Shown here: in pieces, positions 8,203 through 16,942 of the stretch | Layout of the letters: the number at the start of each line of letters is the position of its first letter | Position numbering within the stretch: the first letter of the stretch is position 1 | NCBI GenBank assembly: GCA_964478075.1 | Contig: CAYZGO010000007.1 | Span: 1-64,000, forward strand | DNA: 64,000 bases | Direction of reading: 5' to 3' | Source of the DNA: DAOUEX01 sp034430235 | Lineage (GTDB): Bacteria; Chloroflexota; Anaerolineae; UBA2200 | Made by a program: the position numbers and the translations under genes | Notes under the pieces: model-generated | Told to the model about the DNA's origin: nothing | What the model saw: the letters and a program-made list of their open reading frames with translations, nothing else | Databases searched by the model: none

Positions 8203-8245
8203 GCAAAGTGGTGGACGGGTCTTTCGTGCGCAATGGAGGTGTGAT

Positions 8246-8371
8246 ATGGCAAGGCCCCCTGACTTCAGCGAGGCAACCAAACGTAAGCTCGCGAAAAGAG
8301 CGGGAGAGATGTGCTCAAGGCCGTGCTCCCTTTTGACGTGCTCCGTTCCAGGTGGCATAATCTGTATCTGA
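8246..8371 (+). pseudogene. N-terminal fragment resembling an HNH-type nuclease/restriction protein
   Basis: RBS GGAGG at 8236-8240 precedes an ATG opening MARPPDFSEATKRKLAKRAG followed by EMCS. This resembles the start of a group of HNH-family proteins beginning M-(A/P)-R-P-x-D-(F/I)...T...LA.RAG..CS-NP. After residue 25 the expected sequence is lost and a stop follows at 8369-8371. It looks like a gene truncated by rearrangement; the assignment rests on about 24 residues. Confidence 0.4.
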
Positions 8372-8398
8372 ACCCCGCTGTGAAAAGGATGTGTTAGT

Positions 8399-8613
8399 GT
8401 GATCGCAGGATATACCGGGGGGCTGCGGGATGATGTGTCGCCCCTCACACCCGAAACGTTTCAGACCATGCACCAGGAAGCCGAGCATTTGAGCCTGTTG
8501 GTCGAAGATTTGCGCACCGTTCATGATTTTTCTACTGGCGCATCGGGGCAATGCTTGAGGTGAATAGTCGTCTTGGCAGTGGGACCAGGGTTCGGTGTGC
8601 GTTGAAAAAGTGA
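8399..8613 (+). pseudogene. Remnant of a two-component sensor histidine kinase
   Basis: VIAGYTGGLRDDVSPLTPET and then HQEAEHLSLLVEDLRTV match the helices after the phospho-His in HisKA domains. After an internal deletion near 8555 another frame reads EVNSRLGSGTRVRCALKK with a TGA at 8611-8613, matching the extreme C-terminus of an HATPase domain. The ATP-binding core is missing. It lies immediately upstream of the ABC exporter genes and may mark a lost regulator. Confidence 0.6.
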
Positions 8614-8668
8614 CCAAATCCTTAAAACTGAAAACTAAATACTGAGATAGTAAGGAGAGCAATCTACC

Positions 8669-10909
8669 ATGATTCGATTGAAAAAATACCTGAAACCTTA
8701 TCTGACAATGATCCTACTCGCCATTGCCTTGTTGTTTGCGCAAGCAAACTTTGATCTGGCGCTACCTGATTATCTCTCGCGGATCGTCAACGTCGGCATC
8801 CAGCAGGGCGGCGTGGAAAATGCCGTGCCGGTTGCGATTCGCCAGAGCGAGATGGACAAGCTCGTGATCTTCATGAGTGCTGAGGATAAAACGGACGTGC
8901 TCGGCGCTTACACTCTGGTGGGTCAGGATTCGCCTGACTATGACACCGCTGTTCAAGACTATCCCATTCTGGAAGAAGAACCGATCTATATCCTGAATGA
9001 GGTTGACGGGGCAGAGATCGATCGTTTGAATCTCGTGATGGGCAAAGCGATCCTGGCCGTGTCCAGTATCGAGCAAATAGTGGCTGATCCATCTAAGGCC
9101 GCAGAAATGGGTGGGGACTTCGGGTTCGACCCAAGTATGATCCCACAAGGCATGGAAGTTTTCACCGTTTTGGGACAACTGCCTGCGGCCCAGCTGGAGC
9201 AAATGACCGGCGCTGTCAACCAGCAATTTGGAACGCTTGGGGACAGCATGATCATTCAGGCGGCGGTGGGCCCCGTCAAGGCAGAGTACGAGGCTCTTGG
9301 CATGGATGCGGACAAACTGCAGACCAACTACATCCTGCTCGTCGGCGGTTTGATGCTTCTGCTGGCCTTGCTCTCCGGTGTCTGTACCATCGCCGTTGGC
9401 TATCTGTCGGCCAAGACGGCGGCCGGGACGGCACGCGAAATACGCCGGGATGTATTCCGCAAAATCGAAAGCTTTTCCAACACCGAGTTGAACACCTTTT
9501 CCACTGCGTCCCTGATCACTCGCTCAACCAATGACATCACCCAGGTCCAGATGGCGGTTATGCTGCTGGTGCGCCTGGTCTTTTACGCGCCCATCATGGG
9601 CGTAGGTGGTGTCATACGGGCGGTCGGCAAGGGTGGGTCAATGTGGTGGATCATCGCCGTGGCGGTGATGGTGCTGATTGGCCTGGTCGTGATCGTCATT
9701 TCGATGGCCCTGCCCAAGTTTAAGATCATGCAAAAACTGATCGACCGGATCAACCTGGTCGCTCGTGAAAACCTGTCAGGCATGATGGTCATCCGGGCGT
9801 TCAACATGCAGGCCTTCGAGGAGAACCGCTTTGACAAGGCCAACCACGACCTGACTGCGGTCACTTTGTTTATCAACCGCTTGATGGTGATCCTGATGCC
9901 GCTGATGATGCTCATCATGAATGGGCTATCTATGGCAATAATCTGGGCCGGCGCTCACCAGGTGGCTGAGGCGAACATGCAGGTTGGCGATATGATGGCC
10001 TTCATTCAGTACGCCATGCAGATCGTGATGTCATTCCTGATGCTGACCATGCTGTTCATCTTTCTGCCGCGCGCTTCGGTGTCGGCTGACCGTATCGCTG
10101 ATGTGTTAGAGACTGATCCTGTGATCCGGGATCCCGATCAGCCGGTACAGTTTTCCGGCTCATCCCGCGGGCTGATCGAGTTCCGCGACGTCTCTTTCCG
10201 CTATCCCGATGCGCTCGACAACGTACTGTGCAACATCACCTTTACGGCCGAGCCCGGGCAAACCACCGCCTTTATCGGCTCAACTGGCTGTGGAAAATCG
10301 ACCCTCATCAACCTGATCCCCCGTTTCTACGACGTGACCGAGGGCGCCGTCTATGTGGATGGCACCGATATCCGCCAAGTCACCCACCACGACCTACGCG
10401 ATAGGATCGGCTACATTCCGCAAACCGGCACCTTGTTCTCCGGCACCATCGAAAGCAACCTGCTGTACGCCGACGAGAACGCCAGCGCCGAAACCGTGCG
10501 GGAAGCGGTCGACATTGCACAGGCAAGCGAATTCATCTTTGCCGAGCCGGAGGGTTTGAACGCCGAGATAGCTCAAGGCGGTACGAATGTATCCGGGGGG
10601 CAGAAACAGCGGCTGTCCATCGCCCGCGCCCTGGTAAAGAAACCCCCCATCTATATCTTTGACGACAGCTTTTCGGCACTGGATTTCAGGACCGACTATG
10701 CCTTGCGGGCGGCGCTCAAGGAGAAAGCCGATTCGAGCACCGTGCTGATCGTGACCCAGCGCGTGTCCACGATCAAAAATGCGGATCAGATCATTGTACT
10801 CGAGAAGGGCCGGATCGTTGGCAAGGGCACACACCACCAACTGATGGATACCTGCGAAACCTACCGAGAAATCGCATTATCGCAGTTGAGTCTGGAGGAA
10901 CTGGCATGA
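8669..10909 (+). CDS. ABC exporter subunit 1 (degenerate-site half of a heterodimer)
   Basis: 746 residues: an N-terminal transmembrane helix, a large outer loop inserted between TM1 and TM2 (about 35-220), further TM segments to about 470, then the ATPase domain. Walker A is GSTGCGKST (about 537-545), the signature is VSGGQKQR (about 640), and Walker B is IYIFDD (about 662), with Asp where the catalytic Glu should be. That is the usual non-catalytic half of heterodimeric multidrug or lipid exporters such as TM287/288 and BmrCD. RBS AAGGAGAG precedes ATG. The stop overlaps subunit 2 by 4 bp (ATGA). Substrate cannot be told from sequence. Confidence 0.9.
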   Translation: MIRLKKYLKPYLTMILLAIALLFAQANFDLALPDYLSRIVNVGIQQGGVENAVPVAIRQSEMDKLVIFMSAEDKTDVLGAYTLVGQDSPDYDTAVQDYPILEEEPIYILNEVDGAEIDRLNLVMGKAILAVSSIEQIVADPSKAAEMGGDFGFDPSMIPQGMEVFTVLGQLPAAQLEQMTGAVNQQFGTLGDSMIIQAAVGPVKAEYEALGMDADKLQTNYILLVGGLMLLLALLSGVCTIAVGYLSAKTAAGTAREIRRDVFRKIESFSNTELNTFSTASLITRSTNDITQVQMAVMLLVRLVFYAPIMGVGGVIRAVGKGGSMWWIIAVAVMVLIGLVVIVISMALPKFKIMQKLIDRINLVARENLSGMMVIRAFNMQAFEENRFDKANHDLTAVTLFINRLMVILMPLMMLIMNGLSMAIIWAGAHQVAEANMQVGDMMAFIQYAMQIVMSFLMLTMLFIFLPRASVSADRIADVLETDPVIRDPDQPVQFSGSSRGLIEFRDVSFRYPDALDNVLCNITFTAEPGQTTAFIGSTGCGKSTLINLIPRFYDVTEGAVYVDGTDIRQVTHHDLRDRIGYIPQTGTLFSGTIESNLLYADENASAETVREAVDIAQASEFIFAEPEGLNAEIAQGGTNVSGGQKQRLSIARALVKKPPIYIFDDSFSALDFRTDYALRAALKEKADSSTVLIVTQRVSTIKNADQIIVLEKGRIVGKGTHHQLMDTCETYREIALSQLSLEELA

Positions 10910-12786
10910 GCATGCACAATAATAGATCGAGTAATCGAAGGGCTCGCCGTGGCCCTGGCAGCGGGCATGGTCCGATGGGGCGCGGCGGCCCTATGGCAAT
11001 GATGAAAGGCGACAAAGCCCGCGATTTCAAGGGCACGATGGCCAAACTGGTCGAATACCTGGGCAAGTATAAAGTGACCGTGCTGGTCGTACTGGTGTTT
11101 GCGGTTGCCTCCACGGCCTCCAATATCGCCGGCCCCAAGATCCTCGGCAGGGCCACCACCAGACTGTTTGAGGGTGTGCTTGCTCAACTGAGTGGAACCG
11201 GTGAGATTGACTTTGACTATGTCGGCCGAATACTGCTGCTTATGCTTGGCCTGTACCTGCTGTCAACCCTCTTTAGCTACGTCCAGGGTTGGATCATGGC
11301 TGATGTTTCCACCAACATCGCTTACCGATTCCGCCGGGATATCTCCGAAAAGATCAACCGCATGCCGCTCAAATACTTTGACGGCACCACCCAGGGCGAG
11401 GTGCTCTCTCGCATCACCAACGATGTGGATACCGTCAACCAGACGCTGAGCCAGAGCCTCACCCAGATCATCACGTCGGTGGTAACGGTGATCGGCGTAT
11501 TGATCATGATGCTCTCCATCAATTGGGTGATGACCCTGGTGGCGCTCTTGGTCCTCCCGCTTTCGATGGTGATCGTGGCTCTGATCGTCAAACAATCGCA
11601 AAAACATTTCAAGCGGCAGCAGGACTACTTGGGGCACGTCAACGCGCATGTGGAAGAAATGTACGGCGGCCACATCGTGATGAAAGCCTTTAGTGGCGAA
11701 GAAAAGAGCATCCAACAATTCGACCATTTCAACGACACCCTCTATGATTCGGCCTGGAGATCCCAGTTCCTGTCGGGCCTGATGATGCCGATCATGATGT
11801 TCATTGGCAACCTGGGCTACGTGGCGGTTGCCGTTATGGGCGGCTGGCTGGCGGTCAGGAACGCCATCACCGTTGGCGATATCCAGGCGTTTATCCAGTA
11901 TGTTCGCTCGTTTACCCAACCCATCCAGCAGCTCGCCAACATCTCTAACGTGCTTCAGCAAACCGCCGCGGCCGCCGAAAGGGTGTTTGAATTCCTCGAT
12001 GAAGAGGAGGAGGTCGCTGAAACGGCCGAGCCGGTTAAACTGGACCAGGTAGCGGGTCAGGTTGAGTTCCGAGACGTACAGTTTGGATACGACCCGAAGA
12101 AGATAGTCATCAACAAGTTTAGCGCGGTCGCCCACCCGGGCCGGAAGGTCGCCATCGTGGGACCGACCGGCGCCGGCAAGACGACGATGGTCAAACTGCT
12201 CATGCGTTTTTACGACGTGAACAGCGGGTCGATCCTGGTGGACGGTCACGATATCCGCGATCTCACCCGCCACGACCTGCGCAAGATGTTTGGCATGGTG
12301 TTGCAGGATACCTGGCTCTACAATGACAGCATCATGGAGAATATCCGCTACGGCCGGCCGGGGGCGACCGATGAGGAGGTAATCGAGGCGGCCAAAACGG
12401 CGCATGTAGATCATTTCGTGCGCACCCTGCCCGAAGGCTACAATATGGAGCTCAACGAAGAGGCCTCGAACGTTTCGCAGGGTCAGAAGCAGCTTCTGAC
12501 CATCGCCCGCGCCGTTCTCGCTGATCCCAGGATGCTCATTCTAGATGAAGCCACCAGCTCGGTTGATACCCGCACCGAGGTGCTGATCCAGAAAGCGATG
12601 GACAACTTGATGGAGGGCCGCACCAGTTTTATCATCGCCCATCGCCTGTCTACTATCCGCAACGCTGATGTGATCCTGGTCATGAATGAGGGTGATATTG
12701 TAGAGAGCGGCAAGCATGAGGAACTACTTGAGCAGGATGGCTTTTATGCCGAACTGTACAATAGTCAGTTTGAAATTGCCAGATGA
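10906..12786 (+). CDS. ABC exporter subunit 2 (catalytic half of a heterodimer)
   Basis: 626 residues: a Gly/Arg-rich N-terminus (about 1-35), six TM segments, then the ATPase domain. Walker A is GPTGAGKTT (about 419), the signature is altered to VSQGQKQ (about 521), and Walker B is LILDEATSSVD (about 544) with the catalytic Glu. The intact Walker site here pairs across the dimer with the good VSGGQ of subunit 1, while subunit 1's poor Walker B pairs with the altered SQGQ. One consensus and one degenerate ATP site is the family hallmark. Translationally coupled to subunit 1. Repeats begin 80 bp after the stop. Confidence 0.92.
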   Translation: MSMHNNRSSNRRARRGPGSGHGPMGRGGPMAMMKGDKARDFKGTMAKLVEYLGKYKVTVLVVLVFAVASTASNIAGPKILGRATTRLFEGVLAQLSGTGEIDFDYVGRILLLMLGLYLLSTLFSYVQGWIMADVSTNIAYRFRRDISEKINRMPLKYFDGTTQGEVLSRITNDVDTVNQTLSQSLTQIITSVVTVIGVLIMMLSINWVMTLVALLVLPLSMVIVALIVKQSQKHFKRQQDYLGHVNAHVEEMYGGHIVMKAFSGEEKSIQQFDHFNDTLYDSAWRSQFLSGLMMPIMMFIGNLGYVAVAVMGGWLAVRNAITVGDIQAFIQYVRSFTQPIQQLANISNVLQQTAAAAERVFEFLDEEEEVAETAEPVKLDQVAGQVEFRDVQFGYDPKKIVINKFSAVAHPGRKVAIVGPTGAGKTTMVKLLMRFYDVNSGSILVDGHDIRDLTRHDLRKMFGMVLQDTWLYNDSIMENIRYGRPGATDEEVIEAAKTAHVDHFVRTLPEGYNMELNEEASNVSQGQKQLLTIARAVLADPRMLILDEATSSVDTRTEVLIQKAMDNLMEGRTSFIIAHRLSTIRNADVILVMNEGDIVESGKHEELLEQDGFYAELYNSQFEIAR

Positions 12787-12867
12787 ACTAGAAACTGTTG
12801 AAACACTTCCCGGGTACAGGACTGGAGAGCTGTCCTGGCCCAACGAGAGCGGAAGCACCACGCCGAA

Positions 12868-13172
12868 CTGGAGGGTGTGCCGGCGATCCAGACGCATCAT
12901 CTAGCCGAGGCTATTCAGTATCGGCCTCGCAGGCAGCTCTGAACGTTGTTGGTCCCGAAACATTTGGCACGGCGAAAGGCGTATCCCCGAAGCGACCAAC
13001 GGCGGAGTCCTGCCATCTGCGAAGTCCCGTCATCATTCGGGCGGGGTTGGGCAGGTGAGTCCCCGTAGCGTAGCGGACCGTTCGTCTCGCGAAGCGTAGC
13101 GGAGACGAGAGTGGGGCGCAGCGGAGTGGGGTGGCGGAGGCCATCCAGTACGGGCCACGGACACAGACGTGA
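12868..13172 (+). pseudogene. comM C-terminal tail copies (tandem pair)
   Basis: 12868-12942 reads LEGVPAIQTHHLAEAIQYRP then RRQL and TGA. 13133-13172 reads AEAIQYGPRTQT and TGA. Between the tails lie GTTGGTCCCGAAACATTTGG and GGCGAAAGGCGTATCCC, identical to 6500-6545, then nested modules containing GTCCCG...CGGGC-type and CGAAGCGTAGCGGAGACGAG arms. Only the last 25 codons of comM are present, so this is a tail-only copy. Confidence 0.7.
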
Positions 13173-13262
13173 TCTACATCTCAGAAAGCTGTCGTTGTAC
13201 TAGCTGGTAAGATACAAGCCTTCAGAGACACTCAGGAGAATGACAGCTTGGTCCGACTGAGG

Positions 13263-13448
13263 TTATAGCTGCCCAAACTTGTGCTGCAAGGGAGTTGTGC
13301 TGTGGAGGGCGCCTGTGGCATAATGGGAGCAAAGCGAAAGCTTCATTACCTTGCTAAACTGAGCCTTTGTAGCAGGGGAAGATGAAGACTTGGTCAAGCG
13401 TTTGATCATCAAGCGATGGATTTGTACTAGTTCTGGTTGTCGTTTCAT
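13263..13448 (-). pseudogene. DUF1670 remnant (short N-terminal piece)
   Basis: From the ATG at 13448: MKRQPELVQIHRLMIKRLTK, the typical DUF1670 opening, then unrelated residues (KVMKLSLCSHYATG). About 22 codons remain before the homology is lost. The upstream flank 13449-13520 carries the same conserved block as the remnant at 1633 (ACCTGCCATATGGCACAACT). The integron-type cassette starts directly at the end of that block. Confidence 0.55.
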
Positions 13449-13521
13449 CTGGCAGGTACTTTTCTGAAAGGATCTCTCCCCTTCATTGTAGTAGACTACC
13501 TGCCATATGGCACAACTGTAG

Positions 13522-14618
13522 TTAGCGCGCAGGATAGACATGAGAACTCCGGATGAAATCCACGATCTCTGTCAAGCCTTCCTTTGCGGCCTCAACTCTG
13601 CACTTGGGGAGAAGTTGTATGGTGTCTACCTTTACGGTGCGATGGCATTTCCAGAGGGAGGCTCCACAGGGGATATCGATTTTCACGTGATTCTCAAAGA
13701 AACGTTGAGCGACAGAGAGAAATCGGAACTGAACGACCTCCACGCGACTCTCGCCCGGGACTTCCCCCCGCTCGGCGCGGCGTTCATGTTTAGCGTAGGA
13801 TTGGATTTCCAGAGTGACTTGGAGCAGAGGACCCCTTCGCCCAAGTTGCGGCAGGAATTGGAGAAGCATAAGCTCACCCTTTCTACGAATGGCTCGATTG
13901 TGACCAAAGTGAAGGACGGCCAATGGCAGATAGACGATTCTGATAGCAATTCGAGCTACATTGTGATCAAGGAAGGTGAGAAGTTAAGTATTTACGGCGC
14001 GGCATTGGACGGGTACTACATCCTTCTGGAGGAAGCACGCCAGACATCACCCCCGAGACATCAGCTGTTGGCTGATGTGACCGACAATTCCTGGGCCTTG
14101 CATCGCGAACACATCCGGGCCGGGCGCTGCATCGTCCTTCAAGGTCCGGACCCGAGGCAGGTGTATCCCGCAGCTTCGTGGCCGGAGCTCGCGAGCGCCC
14201 TCCAGGGAGAGTTGGACTACGTTGAGAACCATCTTGATGACTATCCCCACTACTGTGTTCTCAACCTCTGCCGGTTGATGTATAGTTACGATAGCCGAGA
14301 TGTCGTTGTCTCGAAACGTAGGTCTGCGCAATGGGCCCACGTCGCCTTTCCTGAGTGGAGACCTCTTATTGAGGCAGCGAGAAAATCATATGATCGACAA
14401 GCCACAATGCAGGATAAGGAGCTTCTCCAGTCTGAAGTGAGAGGTTTCTTTGATTTCGCTTGTGAACGCATTCGGGAGAGTAAGAGGAAAACGAGCGCTA
14501 ACTAATCGCTACAGCGGACAGGGGCTTCGCCGCTCCCTCAATTGCACGGCCTGGCTAGCGATCGCTCTGGTTGACACGCGAGTCTTGCCAGTCGCGCCGC
14601 TGCCGCCGAGCGTGGTCG
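13522..14618 (+). mobile_element. Integron gene cassette carrying an AadA-like gene
   Basis: The left boundary G|TTAGCGC (13521-13528) is the exact reverse complement of the inverse core site GCGCTAAC (14495-14502) that closes the gene. In a free circular cassette these two halves form one attC, so they must be complementary. The right boundary is G|TTAGATGC at 14618-14626. The gene starts 18 bp after the left boundary and its stop overlaps the attC, the normal compact arrangement. No integrase gene or neighbouring array is in the window, so this looks like a solitary integration, at the edge of a DUF1670 remnant. Confidence 0.6.
13540..14505 (+). CDS. AadA-like nucleotidyltransferase (aminoglycoside adenylyltransferase family)
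   Basis: 321 residues. The N-terminal nucleotidyltransferase part has YGVYLYGAMAFPEGG followed by STGDIDFHVIL, giving the D-x-D metal-binding pair. The C-terminal helical DUF4111-like part contains YCVLNLCRLMYSYDSRDVVV, SKRRSAQWA and FPEWRPLIEAA, as in AadA proteins. It is about 60 residues longer than classical AadA because of a middle segment around residues 120-160 (SSYIVIKEGEKLSIYG). AadA enzymes adenylylate streptomycin/spectinomycin; substrate here is unproven. RBS AGGA 5 nt before the ATG. The gene has no promoter of its own visible in the 18-bp leader. Confidence 0.75.
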   Translation: MRTPDEIHDLCQAFLCGLNSALGEKLYGVYLYGAMAFPEGGSTGDIDFHVILKETLSDREKSELNDLHATLARDFPPLGAAFMFSVGLDFQSDLEQRTPSPKLRQELEKHKLTLSTNGSIVTKVKDGQWQIDDSDSNSSYIVIKEGEKLSIYGAALDGYYILLEEARQTSPPRHQLLADVTDNSWALHREHIRAGRCIVLQGPDPRQVYPAASWPELASALQGELDYVENHLDDYPHYCVLNLCRLMYSYDSRDVVVSKRRSAQWAHVAFPEWRPLIEAARKSYDRQATMQDKELLQSEVRGFFDFACERIRESKRKTSAN

Positions 14619-14626
14619 TTAGATGC
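14495..14626 (+). other. attC recombination site of the cassette
   Basis: About 130 bp. The outer core sites are GCTAAC (14497-14502) and GTTAGAT (14618-14624). The inner arms CGCT-a-CAGCGG (14507-14517) and CCGCCG-AGCG (14603-14612) pair with one mismatch and one unpaired A, the extrahelical base typical of the attC L'' arm. The 3' end CGTTAGATGC is the one found in classical aadA cassettes. The stop TAA of the gene overlaps its beginning. The variable centre could form further stems. Confidence 0.6.
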
Positions 14627-14689
14627 AAAGACGGCTCCATCTGTCTAGAAATCTGCCATAACTGCGCTGTTGACGTTTGCAGGAGTTCT

Positions 14690-14861
14690 CATAGCACCCA
14701 GATCACGGGTCTCCTGGAGATGGTGACTCACCATCTCTAGAACTCTGACCAAAGCTTCAGCCGCTACGGGCTACAGCGGCTGCTTCTGGCGTGTACGCAA
14801 CTGCGCTATAAACCTTTTGGTTGAAGGAGTTGCAGCCTTCGTATAGTACGCGCACTAAGCA
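14690..14861 (+). repeat. Repeat block preceding comM copy E
   Basis: CTCCTGGAGATGGTGAC (about 14711) and CTGACCAAAGCTTCAGCC (about 14745) match 5684-5755. A TTGCAG...TTCGTATAGTAC segment at about 14829-14850 matches 5848-5870. Same partial-comM plus spacer arrangement as before copy B. Confidence 0.5.
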
Positions 14862-15190
14862 TGTGCTGGAGACGGTGACTATTGGGAGCCGTTTGAGGAC
14901 AAGGTCGTGACCATCAGTCGAGCGACAGGCACTTTGACCTTCCCCGCCAACTTTATGCTCGCTGCAGCCATGAACCCCTGCCCCTGCGGCTACTACGGCG
15001 ACCCGGTGAAGGAACGCACCTGCTCCCCAAGTATGATAGGGCGCTACCGCAAGCGCATGCCTGGCACCTTGGTCCATCGCAGTACGCAGCCCTTCACTTC
15101 GTTCAGCCGTTCGCCCCGTCTAGACGGGGGACGCTCCGCAGCCTCCCTGTGGGATAGACATCCACATCGAAGTGCGACGCCTGGAATACG
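14862..15190 (+). pseudogene. Decayed comM/yifB 3' part, copy E
   Basis: Reads EDKVVTISRATGTLTFPANF, AAMNPCPCGYYGDPVKERTC, a GTLVHR variant of GPLLDR, then the 73-bp module at 15081-15153, IDIHIEVRRLEYE. It breaks off near 15190 into stacked modules. The Cys-rich motif is altered (ERTC). The shared 73-bp module at the same codon boundary as in copies A and B shows that these copies derive from one already-interrupted ancestor. Confidence 0.8.
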
Positions 15191-15199
15191 AGAAACCTG

Positions 15200-15550
15200 C
15201 GTTCTCCAGCAGTTGCCGTTTACCTTGTCTCCCGTTTACCTTGTCTCTACGCGACAAGGCGTAGACGGCGCCTCTGGCGTAAAGACCAGAGGTACGCGAC
15301 AAGGCATAGACGGCGCCTCTAGGCGTAAGGACTAGAGGTCGCGTACCGCTTGCGTCACGCCGCAAGAGGCATGGAAGACAAAGGCAGTGCGGGTAAGCGA
15401 ACCACGGCTCTGCGCTCGCCACTGGACGCTTGCTAGCCCGCGGTAGTGCGCGCGAAGGCGAAGTCCCTCGTCAAGCGAGGCGAATGGCCGGCATCTGTTT
15501 GGCGGGGAAGTCCCCGCAGCGAAACGGAGACGGGAGCGGGGCCGAGTCCC
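15200..15550. repeat. Stacked short palindromic modules
   Basis: Built of repeated words: CCGTTTACCTTGTCTC twice (about 15208-15245), GCGACAAGGC(G/A)TAGACGGCG twice (about 15251-15316), and TCTGGCGTAAAGACCAGAGG with TAGGCGTAAGGACTAGAGG as small hairpins. Then CGCTTGCG...CGCAAG and CCCCGCAGCGAAACGGAGAC follow. The TTTACGCC/GGCGTAAA words also occur in a module of copy C (about 7995-8045). No gene is seen. Confidence 0.65.
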
Positions 15551-15702
15551 CACCGCCTCCGTTTTCACGCAATCTATATGCTGACTTTACGAAGTGTTCA
15601 CCTGACGCCTCTGATACTATGATATACTGCTTACAAATTCATACGGTTTCTTTGCGTTTCGAAGGGTTTCTATTTATGGTCAAAGCTTGAGAAGGCTATG
15701 TC

Positions 15703-15828
15703 ATGCTCAGGACCGTTGGAGAGGACGCGGTCTTGGCGATTCGGGCGAAGCAGAACGTGAATCTAGGTATGATCTTCATTGTGGCAGCGGGCCCGGCGGA
15801 GCAGATTGCTGATGCACTGGCAGCGTAA
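15703..15828 (+). pseudogene. Possible C-terminal remnant of a roadblock/LC7 protein
   Basis: A 41-codon reading frame ends NVNLGMIFIVAAGPAEQIAD plus ALAA. The NVNLGM(I/A)...(A)AEQIA pattern resembles the last strand and helix of bacterial roadblock/LC7 domains, which are encoded intact at 17982, 18505, 19104 and 19807. Probably debris at the edge of the signalling island; similarity covers only about 25 residues. Confidence 0.4.
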
Positions 15829-16072
15829 TTCTACGCAAAGTCATCAGCAGAGCTTGACGTGTGTTATGTATCCAATTGGAAAAGAAAAACGTGGCTGAGG
15901 ACAATGTTCTTATCTGGTGGCTGACCGCACAGGTTCTGGCGCTCTGTCATTCTGAGGCCGAAGCCCGCGGTGAGCCGTCGCTGGCCGGCGCCAACGCAGC
16001 CGCCATGCAACTCGGCCGGCATTGCGCTACCACCGGGCTGAACGTCCGAGGGTGAGAGTGGGGAGAAGCATC
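15829..16072. other. Stretch without a recognised gene
   Basis: A 64-codon plus-strand frame at 15861-16055 exists, but it has no recognisable domain or ribosome binding site. Its length is possible by chance. No promoter consensus stands out before the regulator gene at 16073. Confidence 0.4.
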
Positions 16073-16942
16073 GTGAATGAGACGCGATCTATGAGAGTGC
16101 TAGTTGTGGACGATGAGCTGGTCACGAGGCTGGCCGTGGCGGAGAGCCTGGAGGACCTGGGCAATGTCTACACCGTTGAGCCGGCCAACAGCGGCGACGA
16201 GGGATGGGCCAAGATCCGGAAGACCAACTACTCGGTGGTCGTAATCGATTGCGAAGTGCCGGGCATGAGCGGCCTCAAGTTGGCGAAGGCAGTACGCGAG
16301 TTCTCGCCGGACACAGCCGTGGTACTGATGGCTGCTCACGGAACTGCCGAGCTGCGCGAGACTGTCCTGCGCCAGGGAATCGCTGGTTACGTAGACAAGC
16401 CCTTCACCATGCATCAGATGCGGGAGATCATCGAACGTGCCGTAGGGCGTGCCGACAACAGGGGTGCTCACCATTCCGGTGCGCACCCCGTGCAGCCGTC
16501 TATGCACAGGCTCCTGGAGGTGCTACTAGCTGATACCCGCGCACGTTGTGTGCTGCTCATGACGTCAGCCGGTTACGCTGTAGACGCGGTGGGGCGGACC
16601 CGTGACCTGCATGTCCCCATCGTGGACGCGCTGATCACGGCTAATTTCGCAGCTGCCGCAGAACTGGCACGGCTGCTGGGCAACCGTTCCGACTTCAAGG
16701 CCAGCCACCACCAAGGGCCTGACTGCAACATCTACACCCATCGGGTCAACAAGGATCTGCTGTTGGCGGTAGTTTTCGGGCCCGAGAGCACGTCCGGGGC
16801 TGTGTGGCTTTTCGCCAAGCGGGCGGCGGATGCCTTGGCTTCCGTGTTTGCCGATCAGCCGTCTACGGTCAAATTTGGAGGCGACCTGGCTACACCCATA
16901 GAGGCAGAGTTGGATCAGTTGTTTGACACGCGAAGACAATGA
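16073..16942 (+). CDS. Response regulator: REC domain fused to a roadblock/LC7-like domain
   Basis: About 290 residues from a GTG preceded by GGGAG; ATG 16091 is an alternative. REC (about 7-125): VLVVDDE acidic pair, phospho-acceptor Asp in VVVIDCEVPGMSG, switch residues in VVLMAAHG and Lys in GYVDKPF. After a linker, residues about 145-285 follow the roadblock pattern (LLEVLLADTRARCVLLMTSA, ...ANFAAAAELARLLG...). It likely passes a phosphorylation signal into the MglA/roadblock proteins encoded just downstream. No cognate kinase is encoded nearby except the broken remnant at 8399. Confidence 0.85.
   Translation: MNETRSMRVLVVDDELVTRLAVAESLEDLGNVYTVEPANSGDEGWAKIRKTNYSVVVIDCEVPGMSGLKLAKAVREFSPDTAVVLMAAHGTAELRETVLRQGIAGYVDKPFTMHQMREIIERAVGRADNRGAHHSGAHPVQPSMHRLLEVLLADTRARCVLLMTSAGYAVDAVGRTRDLHVPIVDALITANFAAAAELARLLGNRSDFKASHHQGPDCNIYTHRVNKDLLLAVVFGPESTSGAVWLFAKRAADALASVFADQPSTVKFGGDLATPIEAELDQLFDTRRQ

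Noticed and set aside
11263..12414. 383-codon frame antisense to ABC subunit 2
   Set aside because: Low-complexity His/Asp-rich translation with no domain; the plus-strand ABC motifs are complete.
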